64,000 nt of DNA from Clarkia xantiana subsp. parviflora (lineage: Eukaryota > Streptophyta > Magnoliopsida > Myrtales > Onagraceae): assembly GCA_036873135.1 (NCBI GenBank), contig JAPTYO010000015.1:7239387-7303386 (forward strand). The letters run 5' to 3'. The translations under genes were made by a program, and so were the position numbers. The notes beneath the pieces were generated by a model. The model was not told where the DNA came from, did not search any database, and saw only the letters and a list, made by a program, of their open reading frames with translations. Positions 32,022 to 43,712 of the stretch are shown piece after piece (the first letter of the stretch is position 1; each line of letters opens with the position of its first letter).

Positions 32022-35000
32022 TTAAACCCTACGCAATCCAAGCAGTTTTACGTGCTTTTCAAATATTTCCTTGCGTAGTGGTTTGGTTATGGGTCCGCAA
32101 TCATGTCGTCAGTAGACAAGTATTCCATAGTGATAATATTGTCTTCTACCATGGATTTAGCATAAAATTATTTCACATCGATGTGCTGGGTCCTACTATG
32201 GTACTTTGGATTCTTAACTGCCGCAAATGCTGCCTGACTGTTAGAGTATACTTTTACGGGTTTACTCTCGTCTTTGACACCAAGCAGTGCAGTAAGAAGC
32301 CTTTTCAGCCAGACCTCTTCTAGTGCGTTTTTGGAGAGAGCTACAAATTCAGATTCCATCGCGGACAGCGCGACACAGGTTTGCTTCTTGCTCGTCCATG
32401 AAATGGCGGCATTAGCAAGGAGAAATAATCCTCCTGTAGTGGACTTACGATCATCCGGGTCGCCACCATGGTCGGCGTCACTGTATCCGGTTAATTCTAA
32501 TTTGTTGCCCTCGTAGCACAGAGCGTAGTTGGCAGTACCTTTTAGACAACGAAAGATTCATTTTACAGCCTTTAAATGTTGATAGCCAGGATCTGATTAG
32601 AATCGTGCTACTAGGCTCACAGCGTAACAGATGTCCGGACGGGTGAATTGCATAGCGTACATGAGACTTCCAACCATGCTCAAGTACTCTGCACCCTTCA
32701 TTTGTTCTTGCTCTTCCAGGTTCTTGGGGCCATCAAGGTTTGACAGTGCACACCCAAATACTACCGGCGTATCCACGGGTTTAGCATCTTGCATTCTGAA
32801 CCTTTTCAACAGTTTTTCGATATAGACTTCTTGAGATAAACATAATTTCCGGGTAGCTCTATCCCTGGCAATTTTAATGCCTAAGATGTATGTGGCCTCT
32901 CCCATGTCTTTCATCTCAAACACAGATGCTAACTAGGACTTTGACTTATTCATAAAACTCACATCATTTGCGGCAACTAGTATATCATCCACGTATAAGG
33001 TTAAGATAACATACTTAGACCCGGAGGTCTTATAGTACACGCACGGGTCATCGTGAAGATTCACGTATCCGTTTCCTACGATTTCCTCATGGAATCAGTG
33101 CTACCATTAATGAGACGATTGTTTAAGACCGTAAATGGACCTTTGGAGTTTACAAACTTTAAGTTCGTTACCAGGAGTAATGAAACCCTCTGGTTGCTTC
33201 ATATAGATCTCTTCCTCCAGGTTTCCGTGGAGGAATGCAGTCTTAACATCCGTTTGGTGCAACTCAAGATCAAGGCTTGCAACCAAAGCTAGGATGGCTC
33301 GTACTGTGGTGTAACACACAGTGGATGAGTATGTCTCGTCAAAGTCCACTCCGTGGAGTTGGGTATATCCTTTAGCAACTAGTCGAGCTTTGAACCGCTC
33401 GACCTTTCCATCAGCACCGAGTCTCAATTTAAGAACCCACTTTGCTCCTATGGCCCTGCAGTCAGCAGGTAAATCAACCAAAGAACATACCGAATTGGCT
33501 TTCATTGAGGCGATTTCTTCATCCATTTCTTTCTTCCACTCCTTCGCTTGGGGTCCTTTCAACGCTTGTTGAACCGTTACTGGTTCATCAACAGATGTTA
33601 GAGTGAGGATTTCTCCTCTTTCGATGGGATACTTCTTAGGAGAAGTTCGACGCCTTTGACTACGTCTAGGTTCATTTGTCCCATCTTGACTGATGCTCCC
33701 ACTAGGAACAATGCTTCTTATCGGAGCATCACTCCCACTGGGAACTATGGCAGTGCTTGAACTCTCACCTACAACCTTCCTTGGATGACCTCTTGGTCTC
33801 GGGATCCTACCTCCGAGATTAATTCCTTGGTCGCTAGGACCAGGAAACAAGTGGATCGTTTCACTCCCACTAGGAGCAATGGGCAGGATAGGTGGTTGCG
33901 GTGTTGGTTCAACTGCATGATCATCAGGTTCCATTTGATTCGTCCCTGCAACAGTTATTTTTGTGGTAGGGATCGGTCCTCTCACTGGATTTACGATGTT
34001 GATGTTTCCATCTTCATTTACCATATCGTTCACTTGAGTCGCTGGTTCAAATCTCCCACTCGAAGCAAGTGGGACCTGATCATCGATGTCGTCCTGCTCA
34101 AGTTCAGTCAATATTTCATCTGTTTTGATTTCACCAAGCGTTGGAAAGTCGTCCTCAAGGAAAGCTACATCTCTGAACTCATGTTCGACCACGCCACCGT
34201 TTTCTTGAGCTGATACAAATACGTAACCTTTAGAGTTCTCCGAATATCTGATAAAGATACTCTTGAGTCCTCTAGGTCCTAACTTGCTGAAATGGCTGTC
34301 AGTTGTATGTGTAAAGGCTGCGCAACCCCAAGGTCGCAATCTGGTGAGATTTAATTCTCTACCATGCCAGAGCTCATATGGGGTTGTGTCTACCGCTTTT
34401 GATGGAACAAGGTTTCTTACATGAGTTGCAGTCAACAATGCATCACCCCAGTAGGAGATCGGCAATTGTGCCTGTGACATCATGGTTTTAACCATATCCA
34501 GGAGTGTACGATTACGTCATTCAGCCACACCATTTTGCTTTGGTGTGTTGGGAATTGTCGTTTGACGGACTATTCCTTTTTCTTTGCACAACTTGTCGAA
34601 CTCATTAGAGAGATATTTTACACCTCTATCAGTGCGTAAGGTTTTCACCTTGCGCTCCTGCTGATTCTCTACGAGGTTTAGAAAGTTTCTAAAGCAATCT
34701 ATAGCCTCAGATTTATGAGTTATCAGATGAGTAAACCCGTAACGGGTATAGTCGTCAATGAAAGTCACGAAGTAACGTTTCCCACTCCTTGCGGTTACAT
34801 TCATTCGTCCACAAACATTGGATTGAATTAGCTGCAATGGATACTCGGCTTGTTTTGCTTCTCCGAATGGTTTGCGAGTGGACTTTCCTGCTAGACAATC
34901 ATGGCAAGTGTGTTTAACCACATTGTTGTTCCCCGGTAGAAGCTCTCTACGAGCTAATGTGTTGACCTTATCATAGCTTATATGACCGAGCCTCGCATGC

Positions 35001-36270
35001 CATCCGGCCGCGTCAGTTTCTGCTTCCCTGGAGGATAAAGCATACATACTTTTCGTATCTATGCTAGCATTCAAATCCATGATGAAAAGACCATTAGAGG
35101 AATAAGCATGTCCAAACAAGACATTGCCTTTATTTATGCGAGCAAAGTTCTTCTCGAATGATAAATTGTAACTATTTTTCATAAGAGCAGAAACAGAAAC
35201 AACATTTCTACGGATTCTAGGAGCAAAAATGACATTTAAAGAAGTATGGTCCTGCCATTGTGCATAGACAATCTGCAGTTCCCTAATCCTATGACTTCAA
35301 CTTGAGAGTTGTCGCCAATGTATATCCTTTTAGAATCCTTTGGCAGTCGTCTAAACTTGGTGAACAGTCCTTTGTCGTTAGCTATGTGATCTGTTGCACC
35401 TGAATCGAGAGTCCAAGATGGATTTGAGTCAGTTATCATGATAGTTGAGGAAACTAAAGCTTCCGTAACATAACCAACATCGCATACCTTTTCAGGTTGC
35501 GACTTGTTGGACCCCGCCTGATCGCCTACTCGACGTGGGCTTAGGTTCTCGCGGACTATCTCAGATTTTATCCTGAGATTGCCTTGCTTAGGCGTTGTCA
35601 AAATTTTACTGTCGACTGCCTGTTGTTTCCGTCCTTTGCCACCCCTCTTCCTTTTGCTCTACCCAGCTTGTCCTGATTTCTTGGCGTTTTCTGACACCAA
35701 GATCAATCGAGCTTGTTCCATCTCGATGAACTTCAGGACGGACGCAAGGTCTAGCACTGAACCACTGGCTGTAAGAAGAGCCTTGGCTGTCCTCCAAGAC
35801 TTCGGGAGAATCCCGATGATGGCCTGAATTTTATCCCATTCGCCCACTTGTCCTTCTTCCAGTGGTTTTAGTGCTCCAAGGAATTCGTACACCTATTCAA
35901 CTGTACTTTTGCTGTAGCTGTTTAGGCTATCTTTCATGGTTGTTATAAGTGGGTGCATGATTTCTGCTATGCCATTTCCGTATTTCAGGAAAAGGGCATC
36001 CCAGATGTCCTTTGTAACCGGAACATCCTTATACTCATCACGGAGATCTTGAGATATCTCAGACAGCATGATTTCTTTGGATCTCTTGTCATCTTGTTCC
36101 CATTGGAAATGGGCATATGCTTGATCTCTGGTGAGATCAGCAGTTGGGTAGCTCATGGATCTTTGAATGTGTGGTATGAGGCCATCATCCTCCAACAGTG
36201 CATTGACGCGTTTGCTCCACGAGTCGTAGTTCATCTCAACTAAAAGCTCATTAGCACATGATGATACCAT
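32022..36270 (-). pseudogene. gag-pol: gag-pol polyprotein of copia element G, few lesions
   Basis: Starts at ATG 36270 (MVSSCANELLVEMNYDSWSK). Gag shows WDALFLKYGNG and EWDKIQAIIGILPKSW, with no zinc knuckle seen. Protease: WTLDSGATDHIAND (about 35420). Integrase: zinc-binding WHARLGHISYDKV...CHDCLAGK, then QSNVCG, where the first catalytic Asp is Asn, LRTDRGVKYLS and PKQNGVAE. Reverse transcriptase: IGAKWVLKLRLGADGKVERF, DVKTAFLHGNLEEEIYMKQP, LTLYVDDILVAAN (about 32990). RNase H: MESEFVALSKNA, YHSRTQHIDVK; end at the TAA 32024-32022. Lesions: stops near 35892, 35658, 34516, 33106 and 32935, more in RNase H, and a frameshift near 35250. Confidence 0.92.
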
Positions 36271-37694
36271 CTGTGCTTTAATTCGTTATATAACCACATT
36301 GATGATTATGCAAAATTCAGGGAGACAATAACATTTTGAGAAAGAATTGCATACATCAGATATCTATTAAGATGGAATACGACCGATAATGATTCCTCAG
36401 TTATCTAAACCAACCGACCACCCGTAAACCGATGGAAGGGGGCTGTGAAAGAGTTCACACCATCGTCGTCTTCAATCCAATAGATCAGTATTTTAAAACG
36501 GTTTTATCGCAAATTACCGGAACGGGAATTTTAAAATAAGCATACCCGATCTTGGCTTTCCCAGGGCTCTTTTTGTTTTGAATTTTTTTTTATGAATTCA
36601 CTTTATGCATATACAACTCTACTATCCACGTAAATTATCATACGCAAGTAACATTCATCACACAATCACACCTCATGCTTACGCGTCATGCGTCTAATGT
36701 TCCGATGAACTCATGCTTGCATTCATAATTATACTATCCAAGTTAATTATCACATGCATCCACATCCTTAACATTCTAGCATACGTGTCAAACATGCAAC
36801 TTCCACATCAATCATATAAATTTGGCAATTGGTTTTTGATTTTAAAACAATTTTAAACATTAGGGGCTGATTTGCAATTCGTGCTTACATTCAATATGCA
36901 ACATCTAGACATGAATCCTATGCAATTTCAACCATCATAGCATGTCTATCCTAGTGCGCATACCATATATTTAACCAGGGCTCCGCCCAAAACATGCATT
37001 ATCCAGCTAGCTTGACATAGCCAAGACGACAGTTCTAATCATGCATCAATATATATGCTGAATAATAAACAATTGCAATTCAGCACATTAATTATACAAG
37101 TCCCAAAAACATGTATATCCGAGATCCATCCCCATCATCGTAACGAGGCAATAAGGTTTAAGTTAATAAACCTTTTGAGCACTATGTTTAAGCTAACCGG
37201 AGTTCAAAAACATTTGGATTTTAAAAACTTGACATCCCTATTTTATTTAATTGACTTGAATTCGGTTTTGAAAATACGGTTCGGTTCAGTCAATTTCGGT
37301 CTGGTTCGGTATGGTCCACAAAAATCCGGTTCGGGTCCGTTTCGGTAAAATCCGGTTTGGTTCGGTCCGGTTTTTGTTTTCAAATATAGTTCGATCCGAT
37401 CCGGTTTGATAAAATAGGGTTCGGTTCGGTTCAACACTCAAAACCGGTTTGGTTAGATCCATTTAGTTAACCCTGGTCCGACCCGACCTGACTAGGTCGA
37501 ACCGATTGAGAAAACCCGGTTCGGTTTATTATTTTACGTCCCGGTTTAATAAATATTGGACCGGCCCAATTAATTAATTAAAATCGGTTTGGGCCGAAAT
37601 AATTACTTGTGGGCTAAGTAGGGTTTTATTGTCCACTAAAAACTTAACTTAGCCACCAAGTAACATTAATTATGAAAATAATTTCCAATATTAA

Positions 37695-37725
<31 letters not shown>

Positions 37726-38416
37726 TTCGGCACAAATTTAACCATATATATATTTGTTGCCAAGATTCTATCTTTAAGACAAAATCAATCAACAATATAT
37801 ATATTTATATATATGTAAAAATTGGCAAAATATACAAATATATATTTTATTTATTGTCAATATCTTAAATAGGGAAACAAATAATTGCAAATATATTTTC
37901 TCAATATTTTAGGTAACTAAATCTATCAATAATATCTTTAACCCTATTTAAACATTAGATATATTGATAGTTATATATATTTTCTATATATTAATGTGAA
38001 TCTATCCTTATGTTTCAAATTATAAATATATTGTTACCTTGATTAGAAATTAAAATATGGCAAACAACATATATAGTATTTTCGGCCGAAATTTGTAAAC
38101 TTGGTGCCTAAGAAATTAAAAATTTTACCTTGCAATTCTTAGGGTTTGGCCGAAAATAGCATGTAATTGGAAACAAGTTGTCAAATTTCAAGATCAAATT
38201 TTACTAAGATCAACAATCCAATGTCTGATTTTGATAAAAACTTTGTTTTTCTTGAAGATCATGAACATCAATTTTATCAAGAACATCATGAAAATTTCGG
38301 TTACATCAACACCCTTAAAAATCGAAAATTTTAAATTTTAATTTTAAAAAAATTTCGGATTTAAAATTCTTGTTTTCAAGAACACCAATTTATCAAAATC
38401 AAGAACTCCTAACACA
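36271..38416 (-). other. Leader of G with CGGTTCGG-rich tract and AT microsatellite
   Basis: Two kb between primer site and gag, without a gene. It contains a tract of irregular GGTTCGGT words (37255-37560), an (AT)n run (37699-37728) and a CCAAGATCGGGTATGC...CCAACCGACCACC block (36410-36560). The block recurs before gag in I (40200-40400) and J (54535-54720). Such long leaders are a shared trait of these copia elements. Confidence 0.75.
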
Positions 38417-38429
38417 GGCTCTGATACCA
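38417..38429 (-). other. Primer binding site of G, tRNA-iMet type
   Basis: Minus strand TGGTATCAGAGCC, one base after the LTR end; this is the standard plant copia primer site complementary to initiator tRNA-Met. Confidence 0.95.
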
Positions 38430-38430
38430 C

Positions 38431-39029
38431 TGTTAGATTACGGGGAGTAATTACTACATATACAATAAACAAGGTACATGCTTGTAATCAGAATTACGCA
38501 GCGGAAGTGATGTACATACCTTTACCACAATCCGTAGACCCAAGATCCTACTGAGGGAGTTCACGGCTCTCCGGTCGGCACCCGTAGAGGTTCTTGTTAG
38601 AGAAGCCCTACGTGGTATAGTCTCCACAGCAAAGCCTCTGATCAACACATCGACAAGGACAGATCTCCTTAGTGTTTGCTCGAAAACAAATTTTCACACC
38701 TTTGGTGAGGTGAGTGGTTCGGCCGAATATGCTAGATGTGGGAGGAGGGTTTTCTCTCTAAAACACTCTAATGAGGAAATAGTGATTGACCCTAAAAATA
38801 CCCTAACACCACATATATATAAGAGGAGTAAAGTGGACAAAAGTCCACTTTGCCCACACCTGTAATTCGGCCGGCCACTTTGTATATGGAGGCCCAATTT
38901 TGGGCCTCTCATGTCACATGGGATTTGGGCCTGGCCCAATTACCCTAATGTGACATTTATCCAAGTTCATTAGGTAAACTATACATATTATGGGCTACCA
39001 ATTACGGCGCCCATCACCATATGCTAACA
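38431..39029 (-). repeat. 5' LTR of G
   Basis: 599 bp, TGTTAGCATATGG...CCCCGTAATCTAACA on the minus strand. A TATATATA box is near 38814-38821 (minus). Confidence 0.95.
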
Positions 39030-39325
39030 GTGATTTAAGAGAAAACCCTCATCCCCATAACCACATAGTTCGGCCGAACCACTCCTAACACCAAGGGTGT
39101 GCCAATTTGCTTTTGAGAAAACACTCCATAGATCTATCCCTGCCAAGAATCGATCTGAGGCTTTGCTGTGGAGAATATATCACGTAGGGCTTCTTTAACA
39201 AGAACCTCTACGGGTGCCGTCCGGTGAACCGTGAACTCCCTGCTCCAGGATCTTGGGACTACGGATCTTTATTGATGTATGTGTGAATCTTTTGCTGCGT
39301 AGTGATTACACCCCGTAATCTAACA
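39030..39325 (+). repeat. 3' LTR of F, second part
   Basis: GTGAT duplication followed by the rest of the F LTR, ending CCCCGTAATCTAACA at 39325. It aligns with the corresponding part of the G LTR on the other strand. Beyond it lies element H. Confidence 0.9.
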
Positions 39326-40114
39326 CCCTTCTCCGTCTAGACGGCCGAGCCTGTCTAACGAGACTTGGCCCACATTCGACGTTATTTTATTTTGGAGGTT
39401 GTCCCTCCTACGACTAGTTTATAAACCAGAAAGATCCGATGTAATTTAAACATTATGACGTCGTAAAAATCATAAACTCAAATTTCAATTCATTCGATTC
39501 AAATGATACTTTAAATCTCAAAATGTTATCATCATAATACAAGCCACTTAGACCCTACGCAGTCCTAGCATTTTAACATGCTTTTTGAAAACATCCCTGT
39601 GTAAAGGTTTGGTTAATGGATCCGCCATCATACTATCAGTGGACAAGTATTCCAATGTGATCAATTTTTCCTCAAACATTTTCTTAGCATAATTGTATTT
39701 AACATCAATGTGTTTCGTCCTACTATGGTACTTAGGATTCTTAACTACTGCAATTGCTGCTTGACTGTTAGAGTATACCTTCACAGGCTTACTCCCGTCC
39801 TCGACGCCAAGAAATGAATTTAAGAGCCTTCTAAGCCAGCTTGCTTCCTGTGCGTTCTTAGAGAGGGCCACGAATTCGGATTCCATCGTTGACAGCGCGA
39901 CACAGGATTGCTTCTTACTCATCCATGAAATGGTGGCATTAGCTGGGAGGAATACTCCTCCTAAGGTGGACTTACTATCATCCGGATCGCCACTATGGTC
40001 GGGTCACTAAATCCCGTAAATTTTAGTTTTCCACCCTCATAGCACAGTCTGTAGTCGACAGTACCTTTCAGGTATCGAATAATTCGTTTCACGGCCTTTA
40101 AATGTTTATAGCCA
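39326..40114 (-). mobile_element. Element H: copia remnant (RNase H and 3' part)
   Basis: Minus-strand tail of a copia pol plus about 220 bases of 3' untranslated DNA, cut on the left by F and on the right joined to I at about 40110-40120. It is related to G. Confidence 0.8.
39548..40110 (-). pseudogene. pol: RNase H of copia element H, partial
   Basis: The open part 39922-39548 covers the C-terminal RNase H: MSKKQSCVALSTMESEFVAL, SKPVKVYSNSQAAIAVVKNP, TKHIDVKYNYAKKMFEEK and the end KMLGLRRV. RNase H degrades the RNA of the RNA-DNA hybrid in reverse transcription. Upstream (39923-40110) the end of the reverse transcriptase can be followed with a frameshift near 40000. The rest of the polyprotein is lost. 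Confidence 0.85.
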
Positions 40115-41498
40115 TGATGTGATATGCGCATGATAATTTACCTGTGTGATAGAATTATATGTGCAATTTGAAATCCTCGAAAACGTTTTTCTAAAGGGTC
40201 TTGGGAAAGCCAAGATCGGATTTTTTTAAAATCCACCCATTCCGGTTTAAGAGATTAAACCGTTTTAAAAGACTGGTCTATTAGAAAGAAGATGACGGTA
40301 ATTTGAACTCTTTCACGACCCCCCTTCCCTCGGTTTACTAGTGGTCGGTTGGGTTAGATGTCCGAGAGATCATTATTTGTTATCTTTTATCTCATAGATA
40401 TCCGATGAACGCAATTCTTTTACCAAAATGTTATTGTCTCCCAACTTATGCATAATTGTCAACGTGTTAATATTGAATAGCTAGCATAGATGGATTCATC
40501 ATGTTCTAATGAGCTTTTGAATGAGACGAACTATGAAGTGGGTGCAAACGCATCAATGATGTGCTGGGCGATAAGGGTCTTCTAGACCACATTCAAAAAA
40601 CGATGAGCTGTCCAGATGCAGGCCTGACCAAAGGGCTAGCATATGCCCACTTCAAGTGGGAGCAGGATGATAAGAGGGGGAAGGAGATTTTGTTGTCTCA
40701 GATTTCCTCAAACATCAAAGAAGAGTATAATGATATTCCGGTCACAAAGGATATCTGGGATGCCTTATTCCTGAAATACGGAAGCGGCATAGCAGTCAAA
40801 TTGCACCTACTTATACCTTCTTTGGATGGATGTCTGAACAACGACAACACTAGTGTGCTTGAAAAGGCATACCAACTCCTCAGCATGAGTGAACCTATAG
40901 AAGAAGGGAGTCAAATGGTTGAATGAGAAAAAATTCAAGCCATAATCGGGATTCTCCCGAAGTCCTAGAGGGCAACTAGGACTTTACTGACTCTCACTGG
41001 TTCCGTGCTGGATCTCACTAGTGTCATGAAAGTAATCGAGATGGAAGAAGCTCGATTGTCATTGGTAACAAAAAAAACCAAAGTGCCAGAACAACCTGCT
41101 GGACAGAGAAAGCGAAAAGCAAGGAACAAGGGAAAGAAACAACAAGATGTTGACGGTAACACATCGACGAAGCCTGATCAAGGAAATCTCCAGTTAAAAT
41201 CGGAGATTGTTTGCAGGAACTCTAGCCCACGCCGTATAGGCAATGGAACCGAGTCCAGCAAATCTCATGCTGTCAAGATATGCGACATTGGATATGTTAT
41301 GAAAAATTTAGTTTCCTCCACTGTCATGTTAACTAAATCAAATCCATCTTGGATTCTTGACTTAGGTGCGACGAACCACATAACCAATGACAAATGATCA
41401 TTTTCCATGTTCAGACGGATGCCAAGGGGTTCAAAGAAAATATAGTTGACGTCGAAGGAATAGGGAACCGTAAATTGCCAATGCGCAATGGCAGAACA
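40115..41498 (+). mobile_element. Element I: copia remnant (leader, gag, protease start)
   Basis: Plus-strand leader end (40115-40489), gag and the beginning of protease, cut by J at 41499. Gag is of the same type as in G. The left border to H is within a shared GATGTGATAT. Confidence 0.8.
40490..41490 (+). pseudogene. gag: gag and protease start of copia element I
   Basis: Begins ATGGATTCATC at 40490 (MDSSCSNELLNETNYE, like G), with a small deletion after about 17 residues. Then DHIQKTMSCPDAGLTKGLAY, VTKDIWDALFLKYGSG, and after a stop at 40924 IQAIIGILPKS, VMKVIEMEEARLSLV and a Lys/Arg-rich stretch. The protease start reads SNPSWILDLGATNHITNDK, with Ser of the D-S-G site changed to Leu, which would abolish activity. 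A stop follows at 41396. Sequence homologous to G continues to NGRT at about 41495. Confidence 0.85.
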
Positions 41499-42090
41499 TG
41501 TTAGCATTTTGGGTTATGGGCCGCCGTAATTGGTAGCCCATTAATTAAAGGCCATTAACCTAAGTAATTGGGTATGGGTCACATTAGGGATTTTGGGCTA
41601 GGCCTAAACTCCCATGTGACATGGGAGGCCCAAAATTGGGCCTCCCACATCACTAGGTCGGCGCCGAACTAGGAATAAGGAGGTGGGATTAATTCCCACC
41701 TCCAGTCCTATATATAGGGGACTAGGGGTGACTTACTAAGTGCTAATTTCTCCTCCCAAGTGTTGAGATTAAAACCCTCCCATTAGTCTCTATAAGGTTC
41801 GGCCGAAACACCCACCTAGGAGGTGCCAAAATTGCGAAGAGCAATTTACTCCAAGTAAGATCCATCCCGCGAGAATCGAAGGAGGCTTTGCTGTGAAGAT
41901 CAAACCCCCTTAGGGCTTCCCTAACAAGAAATTTTACGAGGTACCGGTCGGCGGATCGAGAACTCCCTGCAAAGATATTGGGTTTGCAAGAAACGACTAA
42001 AGGTATGTGCACTTTCTTCCGCTGCGTAATTAGTTACCTAACACGTACCTAGAGTTTCGTTTCTGCATGGTTAATCACCATAATCCTACA
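41499..42090 (+). repeat. 5' LTR of J
   Basis: 592 bp, TGTTAGCATTTTGGG...CATAATCCTACA. TATATATAGG lies at 41708-41717. The primer site follows. Confidence 0.92.
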
Positions 42091-42091
42091 G

Positions 42092-42102
42092 TGGTATCAG
42101 AG
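42092..42102 (+). other. Primer binding site of J
   Basis: TGGTATCAGAG one base after the LTR, the tRNA-iMet type; the usual following C is changed to T. Confidence 0.92.
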
Positions 42103-42841
42103 TGTTAGGGAGTTCGTGTTTTTGATAAAATTGGTGTTCTTGGATTTTCTTGTTCTTGGCCGAAAATGAATTTTTACAACTAGTGTTCAAAGTTTTAAAA
42201 TTTTCTATTTTTGGGTAACACCAATGTTGACCGTAACTTTCGTGATACTCAAGTGAAAATTGATGTTCATGATCTTAAAGAAAAACAAGACTTTTATCAA
42301 ATTGAAACTTTGGATTCTTGATCTTGAAAGGATTTGATCTTGAAATTTGACCACAAACCCTAATTTTTGGCATGCTTCGGCCGAACATACACTACAGGTG
42401 TTCAAGGTGAATTTTTTTATTTCTTAGTCCACAAGTAACTCTATAGGAACCGAAAATATTTCGAAAATATAACAACAATTTTTGGCCGAATTTTTGTTTT
42501 ACAAGATGTTCCTAGAATTAGGACAATATTCACAAGATAATTGTGTATTTTCACTATCAATATATCTAGCAATATCAGGAATTTAAATAATATTGATATA
42601 TAAATATATATTAGTTGCCTAAAGATTGAGAAAAAATATATATTACTGATAAATTATATATATATAATATTGACAATAATATATTTTCTATATATTGTTG
42701 ATTGATTATATATCTTTAAAGATATAATATTGACAAATATATATATATATGTGTGCAGAAAATTGGAAAATATTTATTTATTGATTGTTACTTGGAGGCC
42801 AATTTAAGTTTTTAGTGGACTTTAAAACTTTAATTGGCCCA
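42103..42841 (+). other. Leader of J, first part
   Basis: Non-coding and AT-rich, with several ATATAT runs (42595-42760). Ends with GCCCA (42837-42841), the target duplication of C. Confidence 0.8.
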
Positions 42842-43663
42842 TGATGGATATGTGTCCAATTCGGGTTCGTATTTATATTTCGGGCCTCGTAAACACGTCA
42901 AAATTACATCTCGACTTGAAAAACGTCTCCCAAAGGGTCAAAACAGTCCAGAAGTGCCTTTACGCGCGTCCGGACAGGACCTCAGGATTGTAATGCAATC
43001 CGGAGGTCCGGATTGCATTGCAACCCGGACCTCCGGGTTGCTTGCAATCCGGACCTCGCCGAATTGCCCAAATTCGACGAGGTCCGGATTGCATTACGGG
43101 TATTGTGCGATTACCGTTTTCGCGATTACCGTTACGTGTAGAGAAGTCGAGTTCGCGCATTGCCAATATTGATGACGGTTACCGCTTGCTTTTGAACCGT
43201 CATCAAACCGCTTTAAAACCGGGTCCGGTCCCAGGGAAGCCTATAAATAGGAGGCCTTGGCCACCCATTTTCACACATCCTCTCATTTGCCCAACTTTGG
43301 TATTTTGAGCTCTGACTTCTCTCTAGAAATATTTTCTCTCTCTAGAATTACCCTTTTAGCCCTATAGTGACTTAAGCATCGGAGAGGGCTCCGCTAGCAC
43401 CACCCCCCCTCTCCATGCTAGCATCGACCCTTTGTGCAGGAATCGACGCCCCAGACGTCCAGACTTGTGCACAAACCACCGCCTTTTGAGACTCAGGCGC
43501 CTCCTGAGACACAACCGTCTTTTGGGACATAGGACTTTCCAAGACTCAACCGAACACTCGTCAGTGGCACAAACCTCTTTCAGACGAAGGGTTACAGCCC
43601 GAAAACCCGCTCAACCATTCAGACAGACGCGTCCCCACGACCAAGTTCATCCCGGACGCAACA
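42842..43663 (+). repeat. 5' LTR of element C (type 2)
   Basis: 822 bp, TGATGGATATGTGTCC...CGGACGCAACA. TATAAATA at 43242-43249. The U3 has a near-perfect palindrome (42992-43004 with 43007-43019, arms AATGCAATCCGGA) and a second one around 43050-43087. It is 115 bp longer than the 3' LTR because that block is missing there. Confidence 0.95.
43381..43422 (+). promoter_or_regulatory. Interlocked complementary RNA segments in C 5' LTR
   Basis: GGAGAGGG (43381-43388) with CCCTCTCC (43407-43414); GCTAGCA (43393-43399) with TGCTAGC (43416-43422). The 3' LTR repeats it at 53217-53258. Confidence 0.6.
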
Positions 43664-43690
43664 TTGGCGCCATCTACGTGATTCGAACAA
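43664..43690 (+). other. Primer binding site region of C
   Basis: TTGGCGCCATCTACGTGATT directly after the LTR; same position and start as in D and M. Confidence 0.7.
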
Positions 43691-43712
43691 GAAGCTACCG
43701 TACCGCAAAGTC

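Larger units (their letters stand above)
21558..39029 (-). mobile_element. Element G: Ty1/copia retrotransposon, nearly complete, split by B
   Basis: Minus-strand copia element with 5' LTR 39029-38431, primer site 38429-38417, leader, gag-pol 36270-32022, 3' untranslated part and a 3' LTR that is split by B (30889-30788 and 22056-21558). A perfect target duplication GTGAT flanks it (21553-21557 and 39030-39034). Without B it is about 8.7 kb. It shows domains in copia order: gag, protease, integrase, reverse transcriptase, RNase H. Confidence 0.92.

Noticed and set aside
38417..38429. tRNA-like words (TGGTATCAGAGCC and TGGCGCC) as tRNA gene fragments
   Set aside because: They are primer binding sites at fixed distance from LTR ends; no cloverleaf can be drawn around them.
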